Source: JACRBK01 sp964427955 (GTDB lineage Bacteria > Chloroflexota > Anaerolineae > Aggregatilineales > Aggregatilineaceae). Taken from it: 15,178 bases of DNA. Within the stretch, counting starts at the first letter, position 1, and each line of letters starts with the position of its first letter. Under the pieces are notes generated by a model. It worked only from the letters and a program-made list of their open reading frames with translations. It searched no databases and had not been told where the DNA came from. Position numbers and translations under genes: made by a program. Positions 1 to 6,396 of this stretch are shown here, in pieces. Where the stretch lies: positions 1 to 15,178 of the forward strand of contig CAYRWY010000099.1 of the NCBI GenBank assembly GCA_964427955.1, given 5' to 3'.

Positions 1-2
1 CG

Positions 3-374
3 GCGGCTCACTTTTTGCAGCGCGAAGACCTGCCGCTGACGCTGTGGCGGAAAGCGGACGGCGAGTACCTGGGCAGCAGCGGCATCCATCGCATCGACTG
101 GTCCGGGCCGTGCATGGAGATCGGCTACTGGATTCGCACCTCGCAGAGCGGGCGTGGCTACGTGACCGAAGCGGTGAACGGGATCACCGCCTTCGCCTTC
201 GACGTGCTGCACGCCGCGCGGATCGAGATTCGCTGCGATGCCCGCAACGTGCGCAGCGCCGCCGTCGCCGAGCGCGCCGGATACACGCTGGAAGCCCGCT
301 TCCACCATCACACCCGCGCCGTAGATGGCACCCTGCGCGATACGCTGATCTACGTCAAGTTTCCGACCGGCTGA
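3..374 (+). CDS. GNAT N-acetyltransferase, RimJ/RimL type (5' partial)
   Basis: This is the C-terminal part of an acetyl-CoA-dependent N-acetyltransferase; the frame is open to the window edge, so the true start lies upstream. The visible protein carries GYWIRTSQSGRGYVTEA, which is the beta4 / acetyl-CoA pyrophosphate-binding region of the RimJ/RimL branch. It is followed by RIEIRCDARNVRSAAVAERAGY, the typical Asn-x-x-Ser-x-x-x-x-x-x-x-x-G-(Y/F) segment of that branch. Such enzymes acetylate the alpha-amino group of ribosomal proteins or small amine substrates in the cytosol; the substrate here cannot be read. An in-frame TTG at 15 could serve as a start but would remove the family's N-terminal strands, so truncation by the window is the better explanation. 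The stop TGA lies 43 bases before the tetR start, and the tetR gene has its own promoter. The family call is firm and the substrate unknown. Confidence 0.8.
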   Translation, partial: AAHFLQREDLPLTLWRKADGEYLGSSGIHRIDWSGPCMEIGYWIRTSQSGRGYVTEAVNGITAFAFDVLHAARIEIRCDARNVRSAAVAERAGYTLEARFHHHTRAVDGTLRDTLIYVKFPTG

Positions 375-382
375 CGAATCAC

Positions 383-411
383 TTTACAAATGATACAAAT
401 GATGCTATCTT
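383..411 (+). promoter_or_regulatory. Promoter of the tetR operon
   Basis: TTTACA (383-388) and TATCTT (406-411) are separated by 17 bp, giving a 5/6 match at -35 and 4/6 at -10 to the sigma-70-type consensus. The expected transcription start, about 7 bases after the -10, falls on or next to the ATG at 418. No Shine-Dalgarno sequence precedes that ATG, so the first message is probably leaderless. Confidence 0.55.
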
Positions 412-419
412 TGTATCAT
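390..419. promoter_or_regulatory. Perfect inverted repeat, probable TetR operator
   Basis: ATGATACAAA (390-399) and TTTGTATCAT (410-419) are perfect 10-bp inverted arms around a 10-bp spacer. The left arm sits in the promoter spacer and the right arm covers the end of the -10, the transcription start and the first two bases of the ATG. A repressor bound here would block polymerase. Size, symmetry and position next to a tetR gene fit an autoregulatory TetR operator; the assignment is inferred. Confidence 0.65.
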
Positions 420-1002
420 GAATTCTGAGATGCAGACCCAGGAGCACATCCTCCGCGCGGCGTTTGAACTCTTCATGACGCAGGGGATCAAAAAAACGTC
501 GATGGACGAGATCGCGCAGCACGCCGGGCTGACGCGCATCACTGTGTATCGCCACTACGCCGACAAAGAAGCCCTGGTCCGCGCGGCCTTCGCCTATTCG
601 GAGCACAACTTCGAGCAGGCCCGCCGCGATCTGGACCAGTATCCGGATCGCTCCCTGGACGACCACCTGGAACACCTGGCGCACGCGTTGGCCGCGTTAC
701 CGCCCGGCAACCCCGCCGCGCGGGCGGACGAACTCCGGCGGCTCTACCCGGACATTTACGAGGAATACCAGCAGCAGCGGCTGGAGATCGAGGGCGATCT
801 CTTCGACCGGCTGTTGACACTGGCCGGGCAAACCCAGCAGTTGCGCCCCGGCCTCAACCTGGACCTCGTGCGGATCGTCTTCTGGGAAATGCTCGAAAAC
901 CTGTTTGAAAATCCCCGCCTGCAAGGGTTGGGGCTGTCGGATGCCGAGCTGTTCCGCGCCGTGCTCGACCTCTTTTGCCACGGGATCGCCCCTGTAACAT
1001 AA
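418..1002 (+). CDS. TetR/AcrR family transcriptional regulator
   Basis: A 194-residue protein of normal TetR length. The N-terminal DNA-binding domain is clear: residues 8-55 include ILRAAFELFMTQGIKKTSMD, followed by EIAQHAGLTRITVYRHYADK, the helix-turn-helix with the characteristic VYRHY end. The remaining roughly 140 residues form the variable ligand-binding and dimerisation domain, so the inducer cannot be predicted. The ATG at 418 is chosen because the conserved helix begins a few residues later. It has no ribosome-binding site and coincides with the predicted transcription start, which suggests leaderless translation. A perfect palindrome over the promoter implies autoregulation. The gene is followed after 17 bases by a small membrane protein and then a ferredoxin, so it probably represses that redox pair together with itself. 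Confidence 0.9.
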   Translation: MNSEMQTQEHILRAAFELFMTQGIKKTSMDEIAQHAGLTRITVYRHYADKEALVRAAFAYSEHNFEQARRDLDQYPDRSLDDHLEHLAHALAALPPGNPAARADELRRLYPDIYEEYQQQRLEIEGDLFDRLLTLAGQTQQLRPGLNLDLVRIVFWEMLENLFENPRLQGLGLSDAELFRAVLDLFCHGIAPVT

Positions 1003-1019
1003 CGAAGGAGCAGACGACC

Positions 1020-1286
1020 ATGATCCGCTTCAAGTCCGCTACGCCTCGTGCCCAGTTGATCCTGGACCTGATCTTGTTCGCCCTGTTCACCCTGGTGGTG
1101 ATCTCGGCCCTGGCCGCTCATGCCGCCTCGCACGCCGATGAGCAGGCGCATTCGGCCTGGCTGCACGTCCACGTTTTTCTAGGTTTCACGCTCACGACCG
1201 TGCTCACGCTGCATTTGCTCACGCACCAGAACTGGATCGCGTTTCAGCTCAAGCGGCTGGTCAAGGGACCGGCTGTCCGCCACTAA
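1020..1286 (+). CDS. Small two-helix membrane protein, DUF4405-like cytochrome b type
   Basis: An 88-residue protein with two hydrophobic segments, about residues 15-36 (LILDLILFALFTLVVISALA) and 47-66 (LHVHVFLGFTLTTVLTLHLL). Histidines flank the second helix (WLHVH before, LHLLTHQNW after). A small protein of two hydrophobic helices with His on both sides followed by an H-x-x-W motif matches DUF4405, proposed to be a flavinylation-associated heme b protein. The start at 1020 is fixed by AAGGAG at 1005-1010, nine bases upstream; an in-frame ATG at 975 lies inside tetR and has no such site. It follows tetR by 17 bases and precedes a ferredoxin by 13, so it is likely the membrane partner of that ferredoxin in electron transfer. 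Heme ligation is inferred from the histidine pattern only. Confidence 0.6.
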   Translation: MIRFKSATPRAQLILDLILFALFTLVVISALAAHAASHADEQAHSAWLHVHVFLGFTLTTVLTLHLLTHQNWIAFQLKRLVKGPAVRH

Positions 1287-1299
1287 CCAGGAGGCTGCC

Positions 1300-1530
1300 A
1301 TGAAACATCATCAGACCGCTTACATCCAGATCGACCGCCACGCCTGCCGGGCGTGCTGGGCCTGCGTGGACGCCTGCCCCCGGCAAGTACTCGGCCAAAC
1401 GCCGCTCAAGTTTCACAAGCACGTCCACGTCGATCACGCCGATCAGTGCCAGGGCTGCGGGGCGTGCGTCCGCGCCTGCCCACAGGGGGCGATCACGCCG
1501 CGCACCGTGAGAACGGGATGGGCGGTCTGA
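1300..1530 (+). CDS. 2[4Fe-4S] ferredoxin
   Basis: A 76-residue protein with two complete CxxCxxCxxxCP motifs: Cys16, 19, 22, 26 and Cys50, 53, 56, 60. Each half should bind a [4Fe-4S] cluster, giving a soluble low-potential electron carrier of the bacterial ferredoxin type. Between the clusters lies a His-rich stretch, FHKHVHVDHADQC (His39, 41, 43, 46), which is unusual for a plain ferredoxin and could bind a metal or dock a partner. AGGAGG at 1289-1294 sits five bases before the ATG. It is the last gene of the tetR operon, immediately after the DUF4405-like membrane protein, which suggests an electron-transfer pair. Iron-sulfur function is firm; the redox partner is inferred. Confidence 0.88.
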   Translation: MKHHQTAYIQIDRHACRACWACVDACPRQVLGQTPLKFHKHVHVDHADQCQGCGACVRACPQGAITPRTVRTGWAV

Positions 1531-1726
1531 ATTACTCCGTCACCTTGATGGCTCAGTTGACATTTGATCCAGGATGTGGACAATAATGCCGCGTTATTAT
1601 GACTGTCCCGGTGATCAAACATCGAGTCAGGTCCTATTTTTTGTAGCCCCGCCTCACAAACTCCTCTTCACCAGGAAATGGGGGGCAGGTCGAACGCTAC
1701 CTAAATAACCGCCCAGGAAAAATCTC
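1531..1726 (+). promoter_or_regulatory. Intergenic region with candidate island promoter
   Basis: No gene is seen in these 196 bases, where composition shifts to lower GC. TTGACA (1557-1562) and GACAAT (1579-1584), 16 bp apart, form a candidate promoter for the four downstream genes. An imperfect hairpin (GACT 1601-1604 / AGTC 1625-1628 with inner CGGTG 1609-1613 / CATCG 1620-1624) is followed ten bases later by six T residues; this could be a weak terminator or leader structure. Confidence 0.35.
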
Positions 1727-2251
1727 ATGAGCTTCGTTCAAAAGTTGCGAAGTGCTGGCTTAAGGAGATTGGTCAGGTACTGTCAGCCAGCACATATCGA
1801 CACGCTGATGTACGAGGTTCAACTGGACGCCTATCAAACGCAGATTCCGGCCAAAATCGAGCTTTCGATTGAAAAAACAACCCTGCCGACTCTGGTCGTC
1901 TATAAAGCTCTGTCCGAGAACAATGAGGTCCATCGTTCTCACCTTTACCACGACGTTCTGGTGTCCAGCCAGTTTGGCTACGGCAAATTCCCGGCCATTG
2001 GGGACTGTGTAACCCACCCTGAATATCGAGGACTGGGGATCTATCCTCACGTCTTGAGTTACATTCTGCGTGATCTTCAGGCCGACGGCCAGACCCAGCG
2101 CGTCTACATTTTCGTCGCGCCGGACAATACCCCCTCGATCCGGGGTATCGAACACGCGGGTTTCAAATTCGTAGCCCGATTGAAAGGCACGCGCATCGCG
2201 GGGTTGATTTTCAATCGTTCAGTCGACACCTCCCCGCGTAGGACGAACTAA
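1727..2251 (+). CDS. GNAT family N-acetyltransferase
   Basis: A 174-residue protein whose C-terminal half is GNAT-like. GDCVTHPEYRGLGIYPHVL (residues 92-110) is motif A, with R-G-L-G-I-Y for acetyl-CoA pyrophosphate binding. YIFVAPDNTPSIRGIEHAGF (127-146) is motif B with Asn134 and the terminal G-F. The N-terminal 60 residues match no motif known to me. AGGA at 1715-1718 precedes the ATG by eight bases. It is the first gene of the lower-GC block, and the next gene begins two bases after its stop, so the two are translationally coupled. With a FemAB-like protein next, it probably modifies an amino sugar or amino acid destined for the cell envelope. That role is an inference from neighbours; the fold assignment is strong. 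Confidence 0.8.
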   Translation: MSFVQKLRSAGLRRLVRYCQPAHIDTLMYEVQLDAYQTQIPAKIELSIEKTTLPTLVVYKALSENNEVHRSHLYHDVLVSSQFGYGKFPAIGDCVTHPEYRGLGIYPHVLSYILRDLQADGQTQRVYIFVAPDNTPSIRGIEHAGFKFVARLKGTRIAGLIFNRSVDTSPRRTN

Positions 2252-2253
2252 GT

Positions 2254-3384
2254 ATGGCATACTCGATCACCTTTGCAGACACCCGGCTCGACGACTGGAA
2301 CCAATTCGTTCTTAACACTCCCAGTACAAGTTCTTTCATCACCTCGCATTGGCTTAACTCTTACATGGCGTTTGGGATGCGAACCCGCTATTTGATTGCC
2401 ACGCAGGACGGTGGAGAAATAGTCGGGGGAGCGGCCCTGGCCGAATTCCGTTTGGGGCCGTTCGCATGGTTGCAAGTTCCGCACAGCCCGCTAGTCGTCC
2501 ATCCAGACCCCGCATTGTTGGGGCAGTTAGTCAGTGCTATTGAGGATTATGCCTCCGACCGAGGGGCTATGGTGGTTCAGATAACCCCTTTTGAACCCTC
2601 CCATGACCACACCCGGCTTCAAGCCGAAGCGGCGGAGGCTGACCTGACTTATGACCCTGATCTCCTGGCCACTGCCGAGATGGGAGTATCCGGCGTTCTT
2701 CTGGGGCAAGGATACCAACCGGTCAATCACATCCGCCTTTTTTCTATCCCCGATCACGGTCAGATTGTGCAACTATCATCGGACGATCTGCTGATGAAAT
2801 TTCGTCCGGACACGAGGCGCAATATTCGCGCCGCCCTGAAAAGTGAAATGGTTTCCACACAAGTCAGTTCTTTGGCGCAGCTAAAAGTGGCGTATGAAAT
2901 CATGCAAGAAAACGCGACCCGCCAGGGATACCCCCTCAGGCCGTGGAAAACCTTCGAGAGTGCCGTGTGGAGCGGGATCGAGAATGGCACTGCCGCCGTC
3001 TTCCTGGCGGAATATCAAGATCAAGCGGTAGCGACTGTGGTGGTAGCCTTTGGCGGCAAGCGCGGAGCTTACGTGATGGGAGGAACCCAGCGTATTAGCG
3101 GTAGCAAGGTGTATCCTGCCCATCTCCTGCAATATACGGCCATGCAAGATACGTGGGCGCGCGGCTATCCCCAGTATGATCTCACTTCACTTTCTACTTC
3201 CGGAGTAGCCGAATTCAAACGAGGGTTTCGCCCATCATTTTACCGACTTAACGGGACCTATTCCAAGCTGTACAAACCGCGTATGGTCCAGCTTTTTTTG
3301 AGGTCCGAACCATGGCTCCGAGCGAATCGCCGACGCCTCGCACGCGTGGTTTATTTTGGAAAAGCCGTATTAGGCAAAAGGTAG
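2254..3384 (+). CDS. FemAB-like / BioF2-like GNAT acyltransferase
   Basis: A 376-residue protein with the features of the FemAB-like double-GNAT family (also annotated as BioF2-like acetyltransferase or CelD/BcsL). Residues 180-195 (LMKFRPDTRRNIRAAL) are the typical start of the second GNAT domain. LLQYTAMQDTWARGYPQYDL (291-310) is the long helix-strand, and FKRGF (321-325) is the family's near-terminal FKxGF signature. FemAB proteins transfer amino acids from aminoacyl-tRNA to lipid II; relatives in exopolysaccharide clusters acylate sugar precursors. The second role fits better here, because the neighbours are an FkbM methyltransferase and a NodB-like protein. The ATG at 2254 is two bases after the previous stop, with AGGA at 2240-2243 inside the upstream gene. 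No signal peptide is seen, so it acts in the cytosol or on the inner face of the membrane. Confidence 0.75.
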   Translation: MAYSITFADTRLDDWNQFVLNTPSTSSFITSHWLNSYMAFGMRTRYLIATQDGGEIVGGAALAEFRLGPFAWLQVPHSPLVVHPDPALLGQLVSAIEDYASDRGAMVVQITPFEPSHDHTRLQAEAAEADLTYDPDLLATAEMGVSGVLLGQGYQPVNHIRLFSIPDHGQIVQLSSDDLLMKFRPDTRRNIRAALKSEMVSTQVSSLAQLKVAYEIMQENATRQGYPLRPWKTFESAVWSGIENGTAAVFLAEYQDQAVATVVVAFGGKRGAYVMGGTQRISGSKVYPAHLLQYTAMQDTWARGYPQYDLTSLSTSGVAEFKRGFRPSFYRLNGTYSKLYKPRMVQLFLRSEPWLRANRRRLARVVYFGKAVLGKR

Positions 3385-3398
3385 GTTTCGGCGAAACC
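3384..3398 (+). other. Short hairpin at the end of the FemAB-like gene
   Basis: GGTTTC (3384-3389) and GAAACC (3393-3398) form a six-pair stem with a 3-base loop, starting in the stop codon. No T-run follows, so it is not a convincing terminator; it may be an mRNA processing or stability element within the operon. The rest of the 86-base gap (3385-3470) shows nothing clear; the TTGACA at 3458 is too close to the next ATG to act as a -35. Confidence 0.3.
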
Positions 3399-3470
3399 CA
3401 TTGGAGTCAGTTCGTGCATTCTCTTATCTCAACCTCACTCATCCGTAAATCGGCAACTTGACAACACCTC

Positions 3471-4310
3471 ATGAAAACCATCGCGACCCTGAAACGAAAG
3501 TTAAAAGATAAAAGAAACCCACGAAAATACCTGGTAGGTAGATTTTTGTGGAAAAGCGGCATCATCCGCGTGCTGCCGCTCACCATTGCTCGCCATAACT
3601 ATCGACTGCGGTTTCGTCCATCCGCTTTGTGTGCTTTTCTCTGGGCTGATCCCGAAATTCAGCGGGTCGAAGATCGGATTATTTCAGCCTATGTCAAAAC
3701 AGGCGATACGGTGGTAGATATCGGGGCTAACATCGGGGTAGATACCCTCTCGGCAGCGTTGGCTGTCGGCAGTGCCGGGACGGTGCTCTGCTTCGAGCCA
3801 TCCCCTCGTATCTTCACTTATCTTCGAGAGAATATAGCACTCAATGATCTAAAGAACGTCACGCCCTTTAACGTGGCCTTAGGGGCTTCAGAAGGCACGG
3901 TCGCGTTTGATCTGTCCGCATCAGATCCCCAGGCCCGGGTATTAGAGCATGGAACTCAACAAGTTCCGCTCAAGCGCCTGGACGATATGCTCGAGGCGGC
4001 GGGCAACATCAACACCATCCATTTCCTGAAAATAGATGTTGAAGGCTATGAATTAGAAGTATTTCGCGGCGCCGAACAAGCCCTCGAAAAAACCCTCGTC
4101 GTATATTTTGAGCACGTTCCGTGGGCCTTTGCGCGTTATGGGCATCTTGAAAGCGAGATTTTAGGGGTGCTGCGCGCGCATCATTTCGACATTTTCAGAA
4201 TCAAGGATGATAAGACCAACCTTTTGGCTATACGGAACCTGCCGGTTTTCTTAGAACGTGTGGGAGACCGGATCGAAATCGAGAGGCTCCTTGATGTTCA
4301 GAATCCTTAG
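3471..4310 (+). CDS. FkbM family SAM-dependent methyltransferase
   Basis: A 279-residue class I methyltransferase. VVDIGANIG (81-89) is SAM-binding motif I, CFEPSP (107-112) is the acidic motif II end, and FLKIDVEGYELEVFRGA (185-201) is the diagnostic FkbM motif with the IDVEG core. FkbM enzymes O-methylate sugars or polyketides and are frequent in O-antigen and capsule clusters, so a surface-sugar substrate is likely here. The N-terminal 50 residues are basic (KRKLKDKRNPRKY), which may favour association with the membrane or an acidic partner. No strong Shine-Dalgarno site precedes the ATG, so a slightly different start remains possible. The next gene starts inside it and overlaps by 17 bases, showing tight coupling. 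Confidence 0.88.
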   Translation: MKTIATLKRKLKDKRNPRKYLVGRFLWKSGIIRVLPLTIARHNYRLRFRPSALCAFLWADPEIQRVEDRIISAYVKTGDTVVDIGANIGVDTLSAALAVGSAGTVLCFEPSPRIFTYLRENIALNDLKNVTPFNVALGASEGTVAFDLSASDPQARVLEHGTQQVPLKRLDDMLEAAGNINTIHFLKIDVEGYELEVFRGAEQALEKTLVVYFEHVPWAFARYGHLESEILGVLRAHHFDIFRIKDDKTNLLAIRNLPVFLERVGDRIEIERLLDVQNP

Positions 4311-6276
4311 CCAACATGAGCATCTGGTCATTGGAATTGCTGACCAGGATTTGTGGAGAATTGGTCTTCCGACCGTTCTATCTGAGGATGGAACCGCGCT
4401 TCAACCAGATGCATGGGTGGTTTCCGGGGATACCTTCAAGAGCGAAAACAGGCACTTCGTTTGTCAAATCCAACCCTACTCCAACGACTATTTTTGGCGG
4501 TTTGATTTTCGGATCGATTTCAAAGAAAGCCTGAAAGTTCAGAGCATCGTGCTGCCTCAGCACTTCGAAGCGCATGATATTTGCACACTGACCCGTACTT
4601 ATCAGTGGGTTGCACGGAAAACCACCGAATATGTCATCGACAGTCTCACGCCTGCCCGGTTGACGGGAACCTGGAACAACCATACCGTCGGGCTCGAGTT
4701 TCATCGCCACGGACTGCTGACGTTCAAGGATTCGCCCGGCCAATTTCTTCTGTATTTTGACCATGCGGATACTCACCCTCGCGTGATTCATCACCAGGGA
4801 GGAACTTCGCACCGTGACGCCTTTACGGCCAGCCCTGAACGCCCCCTGGAAATGGAAGCACGCCTCTACACTCGTGAGGGCCACCACCGTGAATTCCTCA
4901 CCCCGCTTCCCTGGCGATACCCGGCTGGGAAACTGGCGTGCTTTGTCCTCACCGATCACGCAGACTGGGATACAGCCGACAAGCTCGAGGCGCTTTATCT
5001 TGGTCCCAGGGGAATCAATTCCACCCATGTCAAAACCACGAAATCGGTTTTCTATGGTACGGTGGGGTACGAAACGCCTGAGAAGAGATTTCAACCGGAC
5101 GGGCTGGATGTCCCTCGTTTTTCGGCGTTAGCCGATGAACTGCATCAAGCGGGACACGAAATCTGCCCTCATTCCATCGTCGTGCGCGCCGCCGCCGCCG
5201 AAGACCACGTGCCCCAGGAAGTTGTGGTACGGGCGCTCGATGTGTTTGCGCAGCGTTACGCCAGCGGCACGTGGATCGATCACGGCATCAGTCCAAAGCA
5301 GCCTACCAACTACTCTCAACTTGGCTGGAATCCTGCGAGCGAATGGTACCTGGTGGACCTGCTCCGACAGCGTAACTTCAACAGCCTGTGGTCCTATTTC
5401 GATCCCATCGAATATCCCGTCAAGAATATCAACCAATTGGCGGAGCCGGACGACAGCCTGGTTTATACCAAAGCAGCCCTTCAACTCCTGGCCGCAGGAC
5501 ATGTTTGGGAAAGCCTCAACTATTTCAAATTTGCAGCCAATTTACGGTCGGGACCCAGGGGAAAAAAGTATTCCCAAGATCTCGCCCAATTCATAAAAAT
5601 CATCATCTCGCGTGACTTGACCCTCAAGGCCAAACTCAGCAGGTTGCCCAGACGACTCTTGAAAGCAATGGGAGCTTTGGTCGCCCTGCCTTACTGGCTG
5701 ATCGTAGGTGAAGAGAACGAACAGGGCCGCGCCTTATTTCCGGTTCTGTATGGTGAGCCAGGGCTTTCACTCGGACAGGCCAACGCAGACGATTTACTGC
5801 TGTTCTCGGCCAGCACCGTCAATAACCTGTCCACCGCCTGGGGCAACCTGGACGCCCTGATCCAAGAACATGGGATTCACATTGGGCACACCTATCTATG
5901 TGCCACCGGCGTAAAATATGCTGAAGCGGCCCTGCGCCGCGACCAGGGGCAATGGCGGGTGTCGAACACTTTCGCCGACCTGCTTACCCGGCTCGACGAA
6001 AAAATAACGCGTCATGAAATCTGGAACCCCACCATGAAAGAGTGTGCCGCATGGTTCAAAACGTGGATCCAGGTCCAGATCGCCCCCATCGGATCGCAAG
6101 CCGTCCGGATCACAAACCCCACCGCAGCGGCCCTGGAAGGCTTCAGCCTGGTTTTCATGTCGAATGTTCGAGAAGTCTCAATGAATAACCAGATCCTGGA
6201 CCCCACCCAGCAAACGCCTTTGATCTACTCCATTGATCTGCCGCCCCATGCGAGAGTAGAGCTAACCTGGCGCTAA
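4294..6276 (+). CDS. Divergent NodB-like polysaccharide deacetylase family protein
   Basis: A 660-residue protein that I recognise only partly. Residues 1-205 look beta-rich, like a sugar-binding or sandwich domain. From 207 a NodB-like fold seems to start: FVLTDHADWD (217-226) resembles metal motif 1, and HEICPHS (288-294) resembles motif 2 but lacks the second His of the usual H(S/T)xxH. TWIDHG (326-331) may be a third element. Residues 440-472 are basic then hydrophobic (LSRLPRRLLKAMGALVALPY) and could touch the membrane. The C-terminal 65 residues look like a second beta domain. There is no signal peptide. The ATG at 4294 is preferred because GAGAGG (4281-4286) precedes it by seven bases; a GTG at 4258 lacks such a site. 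Overlap with the FkbM gene implies joint action on a glycan. The enzyme may be inactive or have altered metal binding. Confidence 0.55.
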   Translation: MFRILSQHEHLVIGIADQDLWRIGLPTVLSEDGTALQPDAWVVSGDTFKSENRHFVCQIQPYSNDYFWRFDFRIDFKESLKVQSIVLPQHFEAHDICTLTRTYQWVARKTTEYVIDSLTPARLTGTWNNHTVGLEFHRHGLLTFKDSPGQFLLYFDHADTHPRVIHHQGGTSHRDAFTASPERPLEMEARLYTREGHHREFLTPLPWRYPAGKLACFVLTDHADWDTADKLEALYLGPRGINSTHVKTTKSVFYGTVGYETPEKRFQPDGLDVPRFSALADELHQAGHEICPHSIVVRAAAAEDHVPQEVVVRALDVFAQRYASGTWIDHGISPKQPTNYSQLGWNPASEWYLVDLLRQRNFNSLWSYFDPIEYPVKNINQLAEPDDSLVYTKAALQLLAAGHVWESLNYFKFAANLRSGPRGKKYSQDLAQFIKIIISRDLTLKAKLSRLPRRLLKAMGALVALPYWLIVGEENEQGRALFPVLYGEPGLSLGQANADDLLLFSASTVNNLSTAWGNLDALIQEHGIHIGHTYLCATGVKYAEAALRRDQGQWRVSNTFADLLTRLDEKITRHEIWNPTMKECAAWFKTWIQVQIAPIGSQAVRITNPTAAALEGFSLVFMSNVREVSMNNQILDPTQQTPLIYSIDLPPHARVELTWR

Positions 6277-6396
6277 AATCCTTTCGTGAACTGCCCTGTT
6301 CCAACGTCGCTGTGCTCCTACCTCGGTCTTTTTTGCCAAAATAGAACAAATGTTTTACACTCAGGGTGTCGATGGGTTCAGCGAAAGGAGCCTGGT
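6277..6396 (+). promoter_or_regulatory. Promoter of the DUF6144-like gene
   Basis: TTGCCA (6333-6338) and TACACT (6356-6361) are 17 bp apart, matching consensus at 5/6 and 4/6. Transcription would begin near 6368 and give a 5' leader of about 29 bases, with AAAGGAG at 6384-6390 as ribosome-binding site. Upstream of it, 6277-6330 shows no clear terminator for the glycan genes; only a T-run (6329-6334) without a stem is visible. Confidence 0.5.
6344..6355. promoter_or_regulatory. LexA-like box in promoter spacer
   Basis: GAACAAATGTTT fits the core of the Gram-positive type SOS box (GAACRNRYGTTY) at every defined position. It lies between the -35 and -10 of the promoter for the gene at 6397, exactly where a LexA dimer would block polymerase. 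The right half reads GTTT rather than GTTC, so the palindrome is imperfect. Assignment rests on this one site. Confidence 0.35.

Noticed and set aside
1582..1598. AATAA-N7-TTATT inverted repeat before the glycan genes
   Set aside because: Only five A/T pairs; expected by chance in an AT-rich spacer.
1601..1643. Hairpin followed by six T residues as terminator of the ferredoxin operon
   Set aside because: The stem is imperfect with a bulge and a G-U pair, and the T-run starts nine or ten bases after it; kept only as a weak possibility within the intergenic entry.
3458..3463. TTGACA upstream of the FkbM gene as a promoter -35
   Set aside because: It is seven bases from the ATG, leaving no room for a -10 before the coding region.
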